Shown here one piece after another: positions 26,793 to 39,700 of a stretch of 64,000 bases of DNA. The DNA is taken from positions 806,001 to 870,000 of the forward strand of contig JAJKFH010000948.1 of the NCBI GenBank assembly GCA_023333565.1. Reading direction: 5' to 3'. The DNA comes from Puffinus mauretanicus. Its lineage: Eukaryota; Chordata; Aves; Procellariiformes; Procellariidae. How positions within the stretch are numbered: position 1 is the first letter of the stretch; each line of letters opens with the position of its first letter. A program made the position numbers and the translations under genes. Below the pieces are notes generated by a model, which was not told the origin of the DNA, ran no database searches, and saw only the letters and a list, made by a program, of their open reading frames with translations.

Positions 26793-29700
26793 GTCAACAC
26801 ATTCCTGGGGTTATCTGCACCCCTTCCAGTTGGATTCTTCATCATAAGTCATGTTTGCTTTGGTGGGCTTACAGAGCATGCTGCCCTTTGGGGATTTGGC
26901 ATTGTAACTCAGTGGCTGTGCTGGCCCCTGCCAGGTTCTTTGGTTCATTTAGGAGAGAAGCAACAGTGTCATTTGTTTGCAGCAAAATGTAAAGATTTTG
27001 ATCATCTGATATGGTTTTTCCTTCCCTGTCCTGACAACCATTTGCTTGAAGCAAACCAAGCTGGGTTACCTCCACCTCTTGTTCAAACTGCTCATGCTAA
27101 TCTGCCTGACTGCCTGCAGCTGGTTAGAGGATGCCCACAGGAGCCTCACTGCTGACAGTGGCATGGTATGGCATGGTATGGCTGACACAAACCTTGATGT
27201 CATGAACGAAATGAGTCCCCGCTGTCCAGCCACCTCCAGGTGTTCACTTCTCTTTTAGGTCCATGACTGCAGTGCTGTTGCACTGCATACGCAGTCAGTA
27301 ACTACGCCTCTCTTGCTGGAGCTGTTAGTATGTGAGCTAGTGAAATTAAATTAGGTGCGGCAGCATAGACTGCAGTCTCAGTTCTTACTGCAGTACAGAT
27401 GCTCCTTCCAGGTAGAATACAATATCCACACAGGGAGTTTGTGCGCAACAACTGAGGTGTATTATTCATTTCATATAGTTTATTTTCAACAAGTTATGCT
27501 GAGGCTAGCGCAGCAACCAAAACAGCACAAGACTTTGGCCTTGTTTGCATAGGGTTAGTGCAGATCAGGTATGCGTGACTTTATATCAGATTAGGTACTT
27601 CTGACTAGTTCCTGCTGTTGCATACACTTCTTCCACGGTAAGAGTGCTTATTATTAGTTTAATACGCTTTTGAAGAAAAGTAAGCTACTTCTGAAAAGGC
27701 ACTATTAATCTGCAGTAGGTCTGTCCTACTGGGAATTAGTCAAATACACAGCCATCCAAAATAAAGCTGTGTGAAAAGGGTCTTATCTTTATTTCAAATA
27801 GTGCATTCAAGAGAATGGGTGAGGTGTCTGTGCTGCTATGCATGCACCTTCTGAATTAAGCCCAAAACAACTTGATTTGTAAATGCTTGTTTTCTCCCAG
27901 CTTAATAGGAAGAGATTCTCACTGTCTCTTTTGAACCATACTGTAACAGGGCAGTTGGAGATTTGTGTTGCACAGAATATTGGTTAGGTGGTGCACAAGA
28001 GGTGATCAGGAAGGAAGCTATTGCTGAAGCATTTGTACTCAAGTACTCCTGCACCAGCAAAACTGATTTATATTAACCTGGATGCCAGCAAGCTTGAGTT
28101 GTGAGAGTTTTTCCCAAACCACTGTGCGGCACAGCTGAGAAAGGACTGAGCTGTTCTGAAGCACGTGAACTGATGAGGGATGTGAGTAAACCTCATAACT
28201 GCATAGCCAGTAACGTATCACACTATGTCTTAGCTCTGCTTGCTCATTTATGCTTCTGTTTGTGTTGACTTGGCTTGCTAATGATGCTTATACGGTATCA
28301 TACTGTCATCTTTGTAAGGGTTATGGTCAGGACTGAAACTATACACATAAAATATATCTATTGCATCCCCACCTAGTAAATGCAATAACGCCTGAGTCAA
28401 GAGGGAGTTGAATAGATGGCTGCATCCTGTCCCAGTCAGACAGATGTGATATCAGTTAGAAAGGTACAGCTATGCACCATTTCATGTGTCTGAGCACAGC
28501 CTTCTCGGCAAACTGATTTGAGATATTGATACCTTGCTCAAATTTTCTTTTTCTTAAAGGGTCCAGAAAGTCAAAATGTAATTTCTCACATTTGAATCTA
28601 GCCTTAACTTAAAATCTAATCCTCTCTGTTCAGGTGATTTACGCCTGGGGATTCTTAATGATCACAGCAGGCAGAATCTCTGCAGTATATCTATTTTAAA
28701 ACTTACGGTCTCGGTCCTGAAATTTATTTTTATGGCAGCCAGTGGTGTTCTAATCATCGCTAATTTACCAAATACAACGTTAACTCGAGAAAATGTTTTT
28801 AAGGTCTTTTTCCTCACATAATTTACAATAAAACAGAGCTAGGACTTTTCCACCCCCTCAAAAAAACCCTTGTGCATTTATTTCTACTCAGTGGTGTGTT
28901 ATTTGTATTATAACGTACTTTACCTGATTTGAGGATTGACTATTTTACTGGGCATGGCTTCATAGAGAACAGTGCTGCTTGTATGAAGCAAATTGGTAAA
29001 TGTCACAGAATAGATGTGATTCGTAAACATTTTAACAGCCAGTTTCAACCAAGCAGTACTTGATAAGATACTAGAAATTATATGGTATAGTTCTTCAGAA
29101 TCAAAGAATATCCATGCCCTTTGTAGCTTGCTGGAGTTCAGTTTTTAGAGAGAATCTAAGTCCAGTATAATTACAGTCACATTTCAGAAAACATTATTGT
29201 AAGTGCAATGTAACTGAGCTGGCCAAGGCTTTGAAGTGCATCTGCCTAGATGTTCACTTATTAACTGACTCCCCAAAGACAATGACCAAAATGGCTTTTA
29301 AACCCCAAAGAGCTGACTTTTCTTAGAATATTGCTTAGGAAGAATTTCATTTTTAAATAGAGGGGAAAAAAAGTAAGTAGGTAGGACAGATTAGAAAGAG
29401 GAGAATTCATAAATAACTCTTCCCCTTGCCCACTCTGCAGAGGAATCCTTGCTTTCAGGCTTTGCTTCTGTGAGCTTGGTGGTGGCGTGGATTACAGCAT
29501 ATTTTACAGAGTCTCTGTAGTGTTTAAAAAGATTTCTTTGGGTTTTATTCTACATTCAAAGACCTCTGATGCTTCACAGCTCTTCTTTTACAGATCCCAG
29601 TTGCTTACTGTAATACTTGCTTTCTTTTTTTCTGTAAGCAGTCCCTTGGAGCCTGGAGACCACTGTCCCTGAATAGAGTCCACTGTATCCTTAAAAAAAA

Positions 29701-30415
29701 TGAGCTACTGCCTCCTCTTTTCTCCCCTGAGACCAGTCACTTCTTTTGAAATTAACATGTACGCAGTCTGAGAGCAAAAAAATAAACAAGTATTGTCCAT
29801 CATAGTAAAATTATTAGAATTTGAGATTTCTTTAATACAGTATGCTGTTGTAAATCCCTTGGTTTTATTCTATTACAGATCTAACATATTAAAACATAGT
29901 ATCAGTAGGATTTAAGTTGTTTCATTTTCGACTGACACACAAATAAATGGCTGTAATGTTTGTCATCTCGGATAAATATTCTGCACTAGGCTTTCAAATC
30001 TGAGTATTTTTTGGTCAATTTAGGTGAGCTATTTTTTTTTTTTAAAGCAGACATGTTTAAATTCATTGACTTTTATGTGGGATGCATGTGTTACCAGCAT
30101 TGTTACTTACCATGCAATGTTACTTGCACACATCTTACACAAACCTGTACATTTGTAGGCAGTGTCATTCCACGTTCAGCTATTTCCACTTTAGGTTTTT
30201 ATGTACTTTTTTTCTGAACAGCACGTTTGTAACAAAAATCTGGAAGACTATTAGGAGAGACAAAGAATATGATAGTAAGAATTCTAAATGAAGTTTCTTC
30301 TAAGCCAATGAGGTTAAAATCTATGATAAATCAGTTAATTATAGTAGTTAACAATTAAATTATGCTTTTAGTGTAATATAAAGTTCAATCATAAATCTCA
30401 AGATGGGTTCTCAAA

Positions 30416-30448
30416 GATCATCCTCAAAAACATTCGGTGAGGATGATC
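30416..30448. repeat. Perfect 11-bp inverted repeat, 11-nt loop
   Basis: GATCATCCTCA (30416-30426) is exactly complementary to 30438-30448. It would form a stable short hairpin. No element boundary is obvious around it. Confidence 0.6.
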
Positions 30449-32023
30449 GAACATTATATGTAAATTGCCTAATATCTGTTGGAGTAAAAATAGGAGATAA
30501 CTGTGGCCAGCTGGTGTTAAAAAAAGAAAAAAAAAATTAAATTAACAGCCTTACAAAAATAAAAATAAAAAATTAACAGTCTAAAAACAGACCCTCAAGT
30601 CTGCTGTAGGTCTTCATATTCTTTCTTAAAATGTGTTTATGCTTCTTTTCATATGACCTGGGAGAAGATACTGTGTACCGAGGCATATGTATATAACCTA
30701 ACAGAAATGGAAAAACAGGTTAGAAAAACAGTGTTTGCCTTTCATTGTCCTTATATTCGGGTCAGCTTAATAAAGTCGTACCAAGCCCAGTCACAGCACT
30801 GTGTGTCTTTAGCATTATTTAAGAAAGCTCCATGCTTTCTTAAAACTGAAGTGGACGTAGCAAGCAATATTTTTCTTAAAACTACTGCTGCATTTCCAAT
30901 ATCAATGAAATCTTAAAGTCAATAAGTTTAATTTGAAGATCTATCTTAGATTCAGGCAACTGAACCTATGCACAGAGAACGTGGATGTTAGGGGCTGGTG
31001 GTTGTTTTTTTGCTTTCACTTTTTTCCTCCTCCTTATTGTCATTTGAAATACCACTGCCAGTTTCAAATGAGCTGTTGTCGTGTGGGGTTGAACTCTTAC
31101 CAGAATATCTCATACGATACCAACCACAGTGAAACTTCAATTCAGTCTTTGGCATTCGATCTCTGATTCCTTGTAAGGTAAATTTGTTTCATTTTGTGGG
31201 TAATCTGGAATGTTTATTCTACGTATACGGCTGCTGAGATGTGTCATCAATTTGAATTTACTGTTCAAATTGACTCCGTGTATTTTCATTTATCAATGAA
31301 AACGTGCCACATTCAGGCATATAAATTCACTAACATTGTTGACTGCACACAGGTATTGTCCTGACATAGCATATTAACAATTTATATTTTCTACTTGTGA
31401 GACAAATGAAATGTGAGACAGCTTATGAATATAAACACACTTGTTTTAATCATATTCGAACTATGGCAGGTTGACTGTTTCATACTGGATAATGCAGTAT
31501 CTAGAAAGATCATTTTGATAGATCTGTATATGAGGACTTTGAATGACATATTTTTTTTCTACCCTTATATCTAAGGATACATAAAACAATCTTGGGTATA
31601 CTGCATTTTTCAAATTACAGATCTCTTACTGTTTTTGTATTTTTATGAAGGTGTAAGCAAAGTGCCTTGAGGTGATATGTGACCACAATCTGACTGGGTT
31701 TTGTAATATGTTTGTTTCGTTGTAACATGATTCTCACAGTGTCCTGCGGGCTAAAAGTACACACATCACATGGGATCTGTGGGTAAATACATGTTCCAGA
31801 ATCACATATTCTCAACTGGAAACACCCTGCAACAGGTCCCAACACAGAAAGGTTTCATGACGTACCTGATTGTGTTTGTTCACAGTACAGGGGAAAGAAT
31901 GTGTTATCTCTTAGAAAGCTAAGTCATACTACACAGGGATACGTAAAGGCAATATTAAGTCTCTGATTTATGTATACAAGGAATAGACAACTAGCAAAAA
32001 TCTAGAGGGACCTGGTGTAATAT

Positions 32024-32620
32024 TGTTGTGGTTTAACCCCAGCCGGCAACTAAGCACCACACAGCCGCTCGCGCACTCCCCCCCACAGTGGGATGGGGGA
32101 GAGAATCGGAACAGTAAAAGTGAGAAAACTCATGCGTTGAGATAAAGACAGTTTAATAGGGAAAGCAAAAGCTGTGCCTGCAAGCAAAACAAAACGAGGA
32201 ATTCATTCACTGCTTCCCATCGGCAGGCAGGTGTTCAGCCATCTCCAGGAAAGCAGGGCTACATCACACGTAACAGTTATTTGGGAAGACAAACGCCATC
32301 ACTCCAAACGTCCCCCCATTCCTTCTTCCTCCCCCAGCTTTATATGCTGAGCATGACGTCCTATGGTATGGAATATCCCTTTGGTCAGTTGGGGTCAGCT
32401 GTCCCAGCTGTGTCCCCTCCCAGCTTCTTGTGCCCCCCCAGCCTCCTCGCTGGTGGGGTGGGGTGAGAAGCAGAAAAGGCCTTGAATGTGTGTAAGCACT
32501 GCTCAGCAGTGACTGAAACATCCCTATGTTATCAACACTGTTTTCAGCACAAATCCAAAACATAGCCCCATACTAGCTACTACAAAGAAATGTAAATCTT
32601 TCCCAGCTAAAACCAGCACA
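32024..32620 (-). repeat. Solo LTR, ERV-L-like, subfamily B
   Basis: A 597-bp LTR with TG...CA ends (minus-strand sense). It is flanked by AATAT (32019-32023) and AATGT (32621-32625), a 5-bp target duplication with one change. The ends share sequence with the provirus LTR at 54.7 kb, while the middle is different and longer. On the minus strand it has a TATAAA box (32339-32347), an ATF/CREB-like TGACGTCC-type site just beside it (32354-32361) and an ATTAAA signal near 32150. No internal region remains, so it arose by LTR-LTR recombination. Confidence 0.9.
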
Positions 32621-33821
32621 AATGTCAACCCAGTATCAGGAAGGCCACCCTGTTCTCCACTAGTAGTCTCACAGAATTGAACTACAGTTAGAGCTGTGGA
32701 GTATTAATATGATCCAGGTTGAGAGAAACACAGACTATTCTTTTTTTAAAAACTAGGAAAAAACAAAACTATCAAAAGTGTATTGCTGCATACAAATGGA
32801 ATTAAAATATTACCTTTAGTAGCTAACAAAATTATCTTTGGATTGGCTAGTAAAGCCAATTGGCTTGGATTGGCTAGCTTGGTAAAGGACAAAACCCTAT
32901 TATCAATAGAAACTTAGACCTTGACACTTATGTATTCTCGAGGCCTTATTTGAACAAACAAGGCATTGCTTAGGTAGTATTCAAGTATCTGAAATTGGAA
33001 AACTACTTCAGATGAGTTGCCATCATCCTGAGAAAGCATGGGCAACCAGACATCTAATGGAAATGAGATGCAAGTATGACGATTCTTTCAACAGAGACCA
33101 TCCTAACAGTCTCCTTCCTCTATCATCTTCCCATTTTCCAAACAAAGAGCATGTATGTATTTAGCTAAACTTCATTAAAAGCTCAGAGAATAATCTTCTA
33201 GAAATCTTGTAAAGGAGTTCATCAGAAAAATGAATAAAGACATCGGCAATGCACAGAGACTTCGGTAAAGATACCTTTTAGAGCCGTTCTAATGCATAAT
33301 CACTGTTTGTTAACCTCTGCCAGATTACTCAAATTAGTCCACCATTGTCTCTGAATAGGGCTGCTCTGTCAGGTTCATTTTATAGTCAATGCGCATTTGA
33401 TTCATAGATCTCAATAAAGTGGCTGTTTTTGTAAAATATTTTATCTCTGTTAAAGCATGAAGGGTGTGAGGGAGTCGCACAGTAAATCAGCAGCAGAGTT
33501 AAGAAGGGGAGGACAAAGTTCTCTTGATTCTCAAAATAATGCCCTAGCTACTGGGCTATGAATTAATTTTTATAGAAACTGTGTCCTGTGCAAAATTTAT
33601 ATGCCATAAAGGGAAAGGGTTTTATAATACTCCAGAACTTCCTCCTGATTCCCCTTCAAATTGCCTCACCTTCACTCCATGGGAATCACAGTTCTGATAA
33701 GGTTTTCAAATCCCCTGCTGTTTATTTCAGTTGTGGAGCAAAAGTAACATGATTTTAATTATAAGACCAGTTGTGCACTTTAGATTTCAAATCAGAATAT
33801 CACGTGCTTCCAGACATTACA
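32621..33821. other. Non-coding stretch, nothing recognised
   Basis: AT-rich DNA. Near 32840-32880 a GGATTGGCTAG motif is repeated locally. No gene or repeat family is recognised. Confidence 0.4.
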
Positions 33822-36786
33822 TTCGAGGGCTTTAAACTAGATTCGAAGGGGGAAGGGGATAAAACCAGGCTCACTAGAGAAGAGCCTAGGGACCGCACGC
33901 CAATGTCGGGGGAGAAATCGGCAGCCCAGCTCAAGTGCCTCTATACCAATGCACGCAGCATGGGCGGCAAACAGGAGGAGCTGGAAGCCATTGTGCAGCG
34001 GGGTAGCTATGACTTAGTCGCCATCACGGAAACATGGTGGGACGAGTCTCATGATTGGAGTGCTGCAATGGATGGCTATAAGCTCTTCAGAAGGGACAGG
34101 CGAGGAAGGAGAGGCGGTGGGGTAGCCCTGTATGTCAGGGAGTGCTTCGACTGTCTAGAGCTCAATGGTAGTGATGACGAGGTCGAGTGCTTGTGGGTAA
34201 GGATGAGGGGGAAGGCCAACAAGGCAGATATCCTGCTGGGAGTCTGTTATAGACCACCTAGCCAGGATGAGGAGGCAGACGAAATATTCTACAAGAGACT
34301 GGCAGAAGTCTCCCAGTCGCTAGCCCTTGTTCTTGTGGGGGACTTTAACTTTCCGGACGTCTGCTGGCAGTACCACACGGCGGAGAGGAAACAGTCAAGG
34401 AGGTTCCTGGAGTGTGTGGAGGATAACTTCCTGACGCAGCTGGTAAGCGAGCCCACCAGGGGAGGTGCCTCGCTTGACCTGCTGTTTACAAACAGAGAAG
34501 GACTGGTGGGAGATGTGGTGGTCGGAGGCCGGCTTGGGCTTAGCGACCATGAAATGATAGAATACTCAATACTTGGTGAAGTAAAGAGGGGGGCCAGCAA
34601 AACCGCTACCATGGACTTCCGGAGGGCAGACTTTGGCCTGCTCAGGACGCTGGTCGAGAGGGTCCCTTGGGAGACAGTCCTGAAGGGCAAAGGGGTCCAG
34701 GAAGGCTGGACGTTCTTCAAGAAGGAAGTCTTAAAGGCGCAGGAGCGGGCTGTCCCCATGTGCAGCAAGAAGAACGGGCGGGGAAGGCGACCGGCCTGGC
34801 TGAACGGGGAGCTCTGGCTGGGACTCCGGGAAAAAAGGAGAGTTTATCGCTTGTGGAAGAAGGGGCAGGCAAGTCAAGAACAGTACAGGGATCTCGTTAG
34901 GTCGTGCAGAGAGGAAATTAGAAAGGCAAAAGCCCGGCTAGAACTCAACCTGGCCGCTGTCGTGAGAGACAACAAAAATGCTTTTACAAGTATATTAATG
35001 ACAAAAGGAGAGCCAAGGAGAATCTTCATCCTCTATTGGATGCGGGGGGGAACGTTGCCACCAGGGATGAGGATAAGGCTGAGGTACTCAATGCCTTCTT
35101 TGCCTCAGTCTTTAGCAGTCAGAGCAGTTATCCTCAGGGTACTCAGCCCCCTGAGCTGGATGACAAGGACGACGAGCAGGATAGACCCCCCATAATCCAT
35201 GAGGAAGAAGTTAATGACCTGCTACGCCACCTGGACGCTCACAAGTCTATGGGGCCGGATGGGATCCACCCGAGGGTGCTGAGGGAGCTGGCGGAGGAGC
35301 TTGCCGAGCCGCTCTCCATCATTTACCAGCAGTCCTGGTTAACTGGGGAGGTCCCGGACGACTGGAGGCTCGCCAATGTGACGCCCATCTACAAGAAGGG
35401 CCGGAAGGAGGATCCGGGGAACTACAGGCCGGTCAGCCTGACCTCGGTGCCGGGGAAGATCATGGAGCGGTTTGTTTTGAGGGCGCTCACGAGCCATGTC
35501 CGGGACAACCAGGGGATCAGGCCCAGCCAGCACGGGTTCATGGAAGGCAGGTCCTGCTTGACCAACCTGATCTCCTTCTATGACCAGGTGACCCGCTTAG
35601 TGGATGAGGGAAAGGCTGTGGATGTGGTCTACCTGGACTTCAGTAAAGCCTTTGACACTGTCTCCCACAGCATTCTCCTAGAGAAGCTGGCGGCTCACGG
35701 CCTAGACAGGTACACTCTTCGCTGGGTAAAAAACTGGCTGGACGGCCGAGCCCAGAGAGTTGTGGTCAATGGAGTTAAATCCAGTTGGCGGCCGGTCACG
35801 AGCGGTGTTCCCCAGGGCTCAGTTTTGGGGCCGGTCTTGTTCAATATCTTTATCAACGATCTGGACGAGGGGATCGAGTGCTCCCTCAGTAAGTTTGCAG
35901 ATGACACCAAGCTGGGCAGGAGTGTTGATCTGCTGGAGGGCAGGAAGGCTCTGCAGAGGGACCTGGACAGGCTGGATCGATGGGCCAAGGCCAACTGTAT
36001 GAGGTTCAACAAGGCCAAGTGCCGGGTCCTGCACTTCGGCCACAACAACCCCAGGCAATGCTACAGGCTTGGGGAAGAGTGGCTGGAAAGCTGCCCAGAG
36101 GAAAAGGACCTGGGGGTGCTGGTTGACAGCCGGCTGAACATGAGCCGGCAGTGTGCCCAGGTGGCCAAGAAGGCCAACGGCATCCTGGCCTGTATCAGAA
36201 ATAGTGTGGCCAGCAGGACTAGGGAGGTGATCGTGCCCCTGTACTGGCACTGGTGAGGCCGCACCTCGAATCCTGTGTTCAGTTTTGGGCCCCTCACTAC
36301 AAGAAGGACATGGAGGTGCTGGAGCATGTCCAGAGGAGGGCAACGAAGCTGGTGAAGGGCCTGGAGCACAAGTCTTATGAGGAGCGGCTGAGGGAACTGG
36401 GGTTGTTTAGTCTGGAGAAGAGGAGGCTGAGGGGAGACCTCATCGCGCTCTACAACTACCTGAAAGGAGGTTGTAGCGAGGTGGGGTTGGTCTCTTCTCC
36501 CAAGTAACTAGCGATAGGACAAGAGGAAATGGCCTCAAGTTGCGCCAGGGGAGGTTTAGATTGGACATTAGGAGAAATTTCTTTACTGAAAGAGTGGTCA
36601 GGCCTTGGAACAGGCTGCCCAGGGAAGTGGTGAGTCACCGTCCCTGGAAGTATTTAAAAGACGTGTAGATGAGGCCCTTAGGGACATGGTGTAGGGGGCA
36701 TGGTGTGTTGGATTGACGGTTGGACTCGATGATCTTAAAGGTTTTTTCCAACCTTACTGATTCTATGATTCTATGATTCTATGATT
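33822..36786 (+). mobile_element. Nearly complete CR1 LINE (lacks ORF1)
   Basis: A plus-strand CR1 copy of about 3 kb. It starts abruptly near the GAGGGCTTTAAACTAGATTCG box just upstream of ORF2 and ends in three to four ATTCTATG octamers at 36760-36786, the CR1 family hallmark. It has no poly(A) tail. ORF1 and the 5' UTR are missing, so it is 5'-truncated. It is much longer than the other CR1 copies here, and ORF2 is still readable end to end apart from a few single-base indels, which points to a fairly recent insertion. Confidence 0.95.
33903..36694 (+). pseudogene. CR1 ORF2: endonuclease-reverse transcriptase, frameshifted
   Basis: ORF2 of CR1 encodes the enzyme that nicks target DNA and reverse-transcribes the element RNA. 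The likely ATG is at 33903. The N-terminal apurinic-type endonuclease shows the TNARS motif, ITETWW, GDFNFPD and LSDHE, which hold its catalytic residues. The RT follows in another frame (35036-36256), with [23 protein letters not shown] and the catalytic FADDTKL. The last part ([21 protein letters not shown]) is in a third frame. By comparison with the 17-kb copy and by frame changes, the breaks lie near 34980-34990, 36243, 36483 and 36629, each a one-base-type shift. The reading ends at TAG 36692-36694. It cannot make full ORF2 protein. Confidence 0.93.
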
Positions 36787-39700
36787 ACCCTGGTGAATTG
36801 CTGCAAATTTACAAAGAGAAATTGTTTGTAGTAAATTTGACTACTCCTTTGCAATAAATCGACTATACAGTTTCCAGCAATCTGCTATAAGGGTGTCCTG
36901 AGCCAATGTTCATATTTCTTTGTGTTTCACTGTTCAAGATGGAATTTTCTTCCATTATTTTGCTTAAGCCTTTTTTGAACTCATTTGTAATATTCTAGAA
37001 AATCCTTACGTAACCAGGCTGTTTGGTTACACTCTGTTAAAAGAATACTTAGTTCTGTTTGCTTTAAGCCCGATGCCTGATATTTTTCATCTGAGGACCC
37101 TTAGCACTTCAATTATCAGCAGTGAATAGTCACTCCCTGTCCACCCACTGCATGCTGCTCTTTGGTTTATGGATTTCTGTTGTACCCCTTTTATCATTCC
37201 TTTTCCTCTCTGTAGCATCTAATTGTGTTCCTTTATTTTTTACACAGGGTTGTTGTTATCATTCTTTTTTCTTTTTCTAGTAATAGTCTATTTGTGAAAT
37301 GCAGAGGAGCAGATAATTCTGGATTTGAGCACATTACTGATATATATTATGGCATAATGATCACTGTTTTGTTCTCTACTTATTTCTTAATGTTCTATTG
37401 TCTTTCTGGTCACCAGTGAGCATTTTGCCATTTGTTTCCACAGAACTATCTACAGTGACTATAAGACCTCTTTCTTGAGGGTAGTAAGCTCATTTGTTAC
37501 TGTGTGTGCAGTCAGGGTTGCTCATTACATGTATTTATTGTCACTGAATTTCATCTGCTATTCTGTTGCCTGATTGCTTATCATCATGAGTTCCTTCTGC
37601 AACTGCTTGCAAACTCATGAATGTTTAGAGCACAAAGGAAATGTTAGATGCAATTAAACTATTTACTCTCTTAAATATAAAGATCATACATCTTTATATT
37701 TATATTATAAATTTATATTTATATTACAATGTGTCTCCTTTCATGTCAGGTTTCCTATAGAGCTTTCTGGACGTGGGCAGTGTTCTTTAGCTCCCACTAC
37801 TGCTGCACAAGTTAATTAATTTTTATTTGGTTCTACTGTTAAGTATAGCTCTTTCTGGATCTCTCTACTGGTCATCACAGAGAGGTTTGAGACTCTCATG
37901 GGAGAAACTTTGACAAGCATAGTTTATATATTGGCCACCAGGTAGGATATTTTGTAGCCTCTGAGGAGCTCTGGGAACTATTAGATCAATGTGTAAATTG
38001 CTGTAATCAAGGCCGTGGACCTCGCTGGCTCCCACCTGCTTAATAACAAGGGGAGCAATAACATGTCAGGCACCGGAATTGAAGGTGAAATGCATCACGA
38101 TAACAAGTAAAAAAGAAAAAAATGGCATATGAAGTAACTTTCAGTAAGTTGAAGGGTGATGTGTCCATCGTTGCTCTGGGGAAACTGATGATTTAATAAT
38201 GCCAAACAAGTGTCACATCTCACAAGCTCTCTTTACTAAGACAGCTTGATATTGCTACTGACTATACTAACATCACATTTTAGGAAACAGAGTAAGAGAT
38301 GCTTTCAAGATCTTCCTGTATTCTATCATCATTCATGAAGATGGTGCATGTACTGCTTACCAGTGGCTGCGATGTGGGGATCATATCATGTGCTTTGACA
38401 TAGGTGTCTTGTGTGATTTCAGATGTCTTCTGATATCCTGCTTAGTTCCAGCTGCCAGACCAGAAGGTCTCCCATAGATCCTGTGTTACATTTGCCTCAC
38501 CCACCAAGAGGTTGTGGGTGTCTAAAACAGTGCTTCCTTCATTTGTGAATGACTGTGGAGACTGAATGGTTATAATGGGACACGAAAAAAATTTAATTGA
38601 AACCCTAGTTAGTTGCACAGAAGACTTACACAGAAAAAGAACTTGATGATGACTGCACAGTAACAGCAAAACATAATTCAGGGAAAATTTTTAGTACAGG
38701 GGATGATTTCTGTGTTAAAGCGGATGTTTCATTTATATGAAGCAGCATATATTTGGCAAGAATGATTAGATTTAGTTAGTGTCATTGTTTTCCCCATTCT
38801 GTCCAAAAGACATCTTCTGACATTTTTACTTTGGCAATTTTCCTCCCCGCTCCCCACCCCAAATCTTCAGCTAAAGTGAGCAGCTTTTCTACTTTACTAT
38901 GAAGAAGGAAAACCGTCCCCTTACTTTGGGCAGGCACTGACATTCACTTGACTGGAAATTCGTATGTAATTATTCTGAATTTTCATAGTGATCTTTCTCC
39001 TCTGAGCATGATGCAACATTTTCCCACAACTGCCATAACAAAAGTATCCCTCCAGATTTATTTCCATCTTTGTGTAAGTTCAGAAAATACATAGCTTTGA
39101 AGATTTCAATGTCTTGCTGTCCAGAACAGTGGAAAAAAACCCAGAATTAAACCACTTTATGATGGCTCCACTCCATTTCCAGTCAGAGGACTACCATATG
39201 TAAGATTTCACAGGCCAGGGTTTTTTTGGTATTTTCCCACCTTTTCGAGAGGTGATAACTTTGATTAATACATTTCAGTGGTTGGTCAGAAGGCTTTGTT
39301 TCTAAACTTTTTAACTAAACCAGACAAAAAAGGTATTCTGTATTACAGTTTATTGGATGCAGGGTGTCCCATCAGTTACTGTTAATGGACAAACAAGATA
39401 TCATTAGGAAAAATATTGTGACTGAAGTTACCTTAAGTCTCTCTCTTCAGTAACTTCAGCTGTGACAGGGTATGTTTTGCAAACACAAAGGTCGTCACAA
39501 AACCATCTTTTTCTTTTTTTTTTTCAGTCTCTGCACAGCACAAACTGTTTAATGGTTTGTATAAAACCAAGTAACAGAAAGAACCCGGGTTATGTCTGCT
39601 ATAAATCCTAGAGGTAATTTAGTTTGCAGAGAGTGGTGGAAGAAGGGCTTACAAAACAAAGACTGTTGCAGAAGAAGGCTCTATTGCAGAAACTGGTTGT

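Larger units (their letters stand above)
26006..32023. other. Non-coding stretch with simple repeats
   Basis: No gene is recognised. It contains an A-run from 26281 followed by A/C-rich sequence to about 26330, a 26-base T run at 26767-26792, a short GGCATGGTAT tandem pair near 27160-27180, and a perfect hairpin at 30416-30448. The rest is AT-rich with no family assigned. Confidence 0.45.

Noticed and set aside
34289..36369. Minus-strand open frames across the CR1
   Set aside because: Antisense shadows of the CR1 ORF2.
37693..37727. CRISPR-like or satellite array in the TTTATAT repeats
   Set aside because: Simple AT repeat without spacers, in a vertebrate genome.
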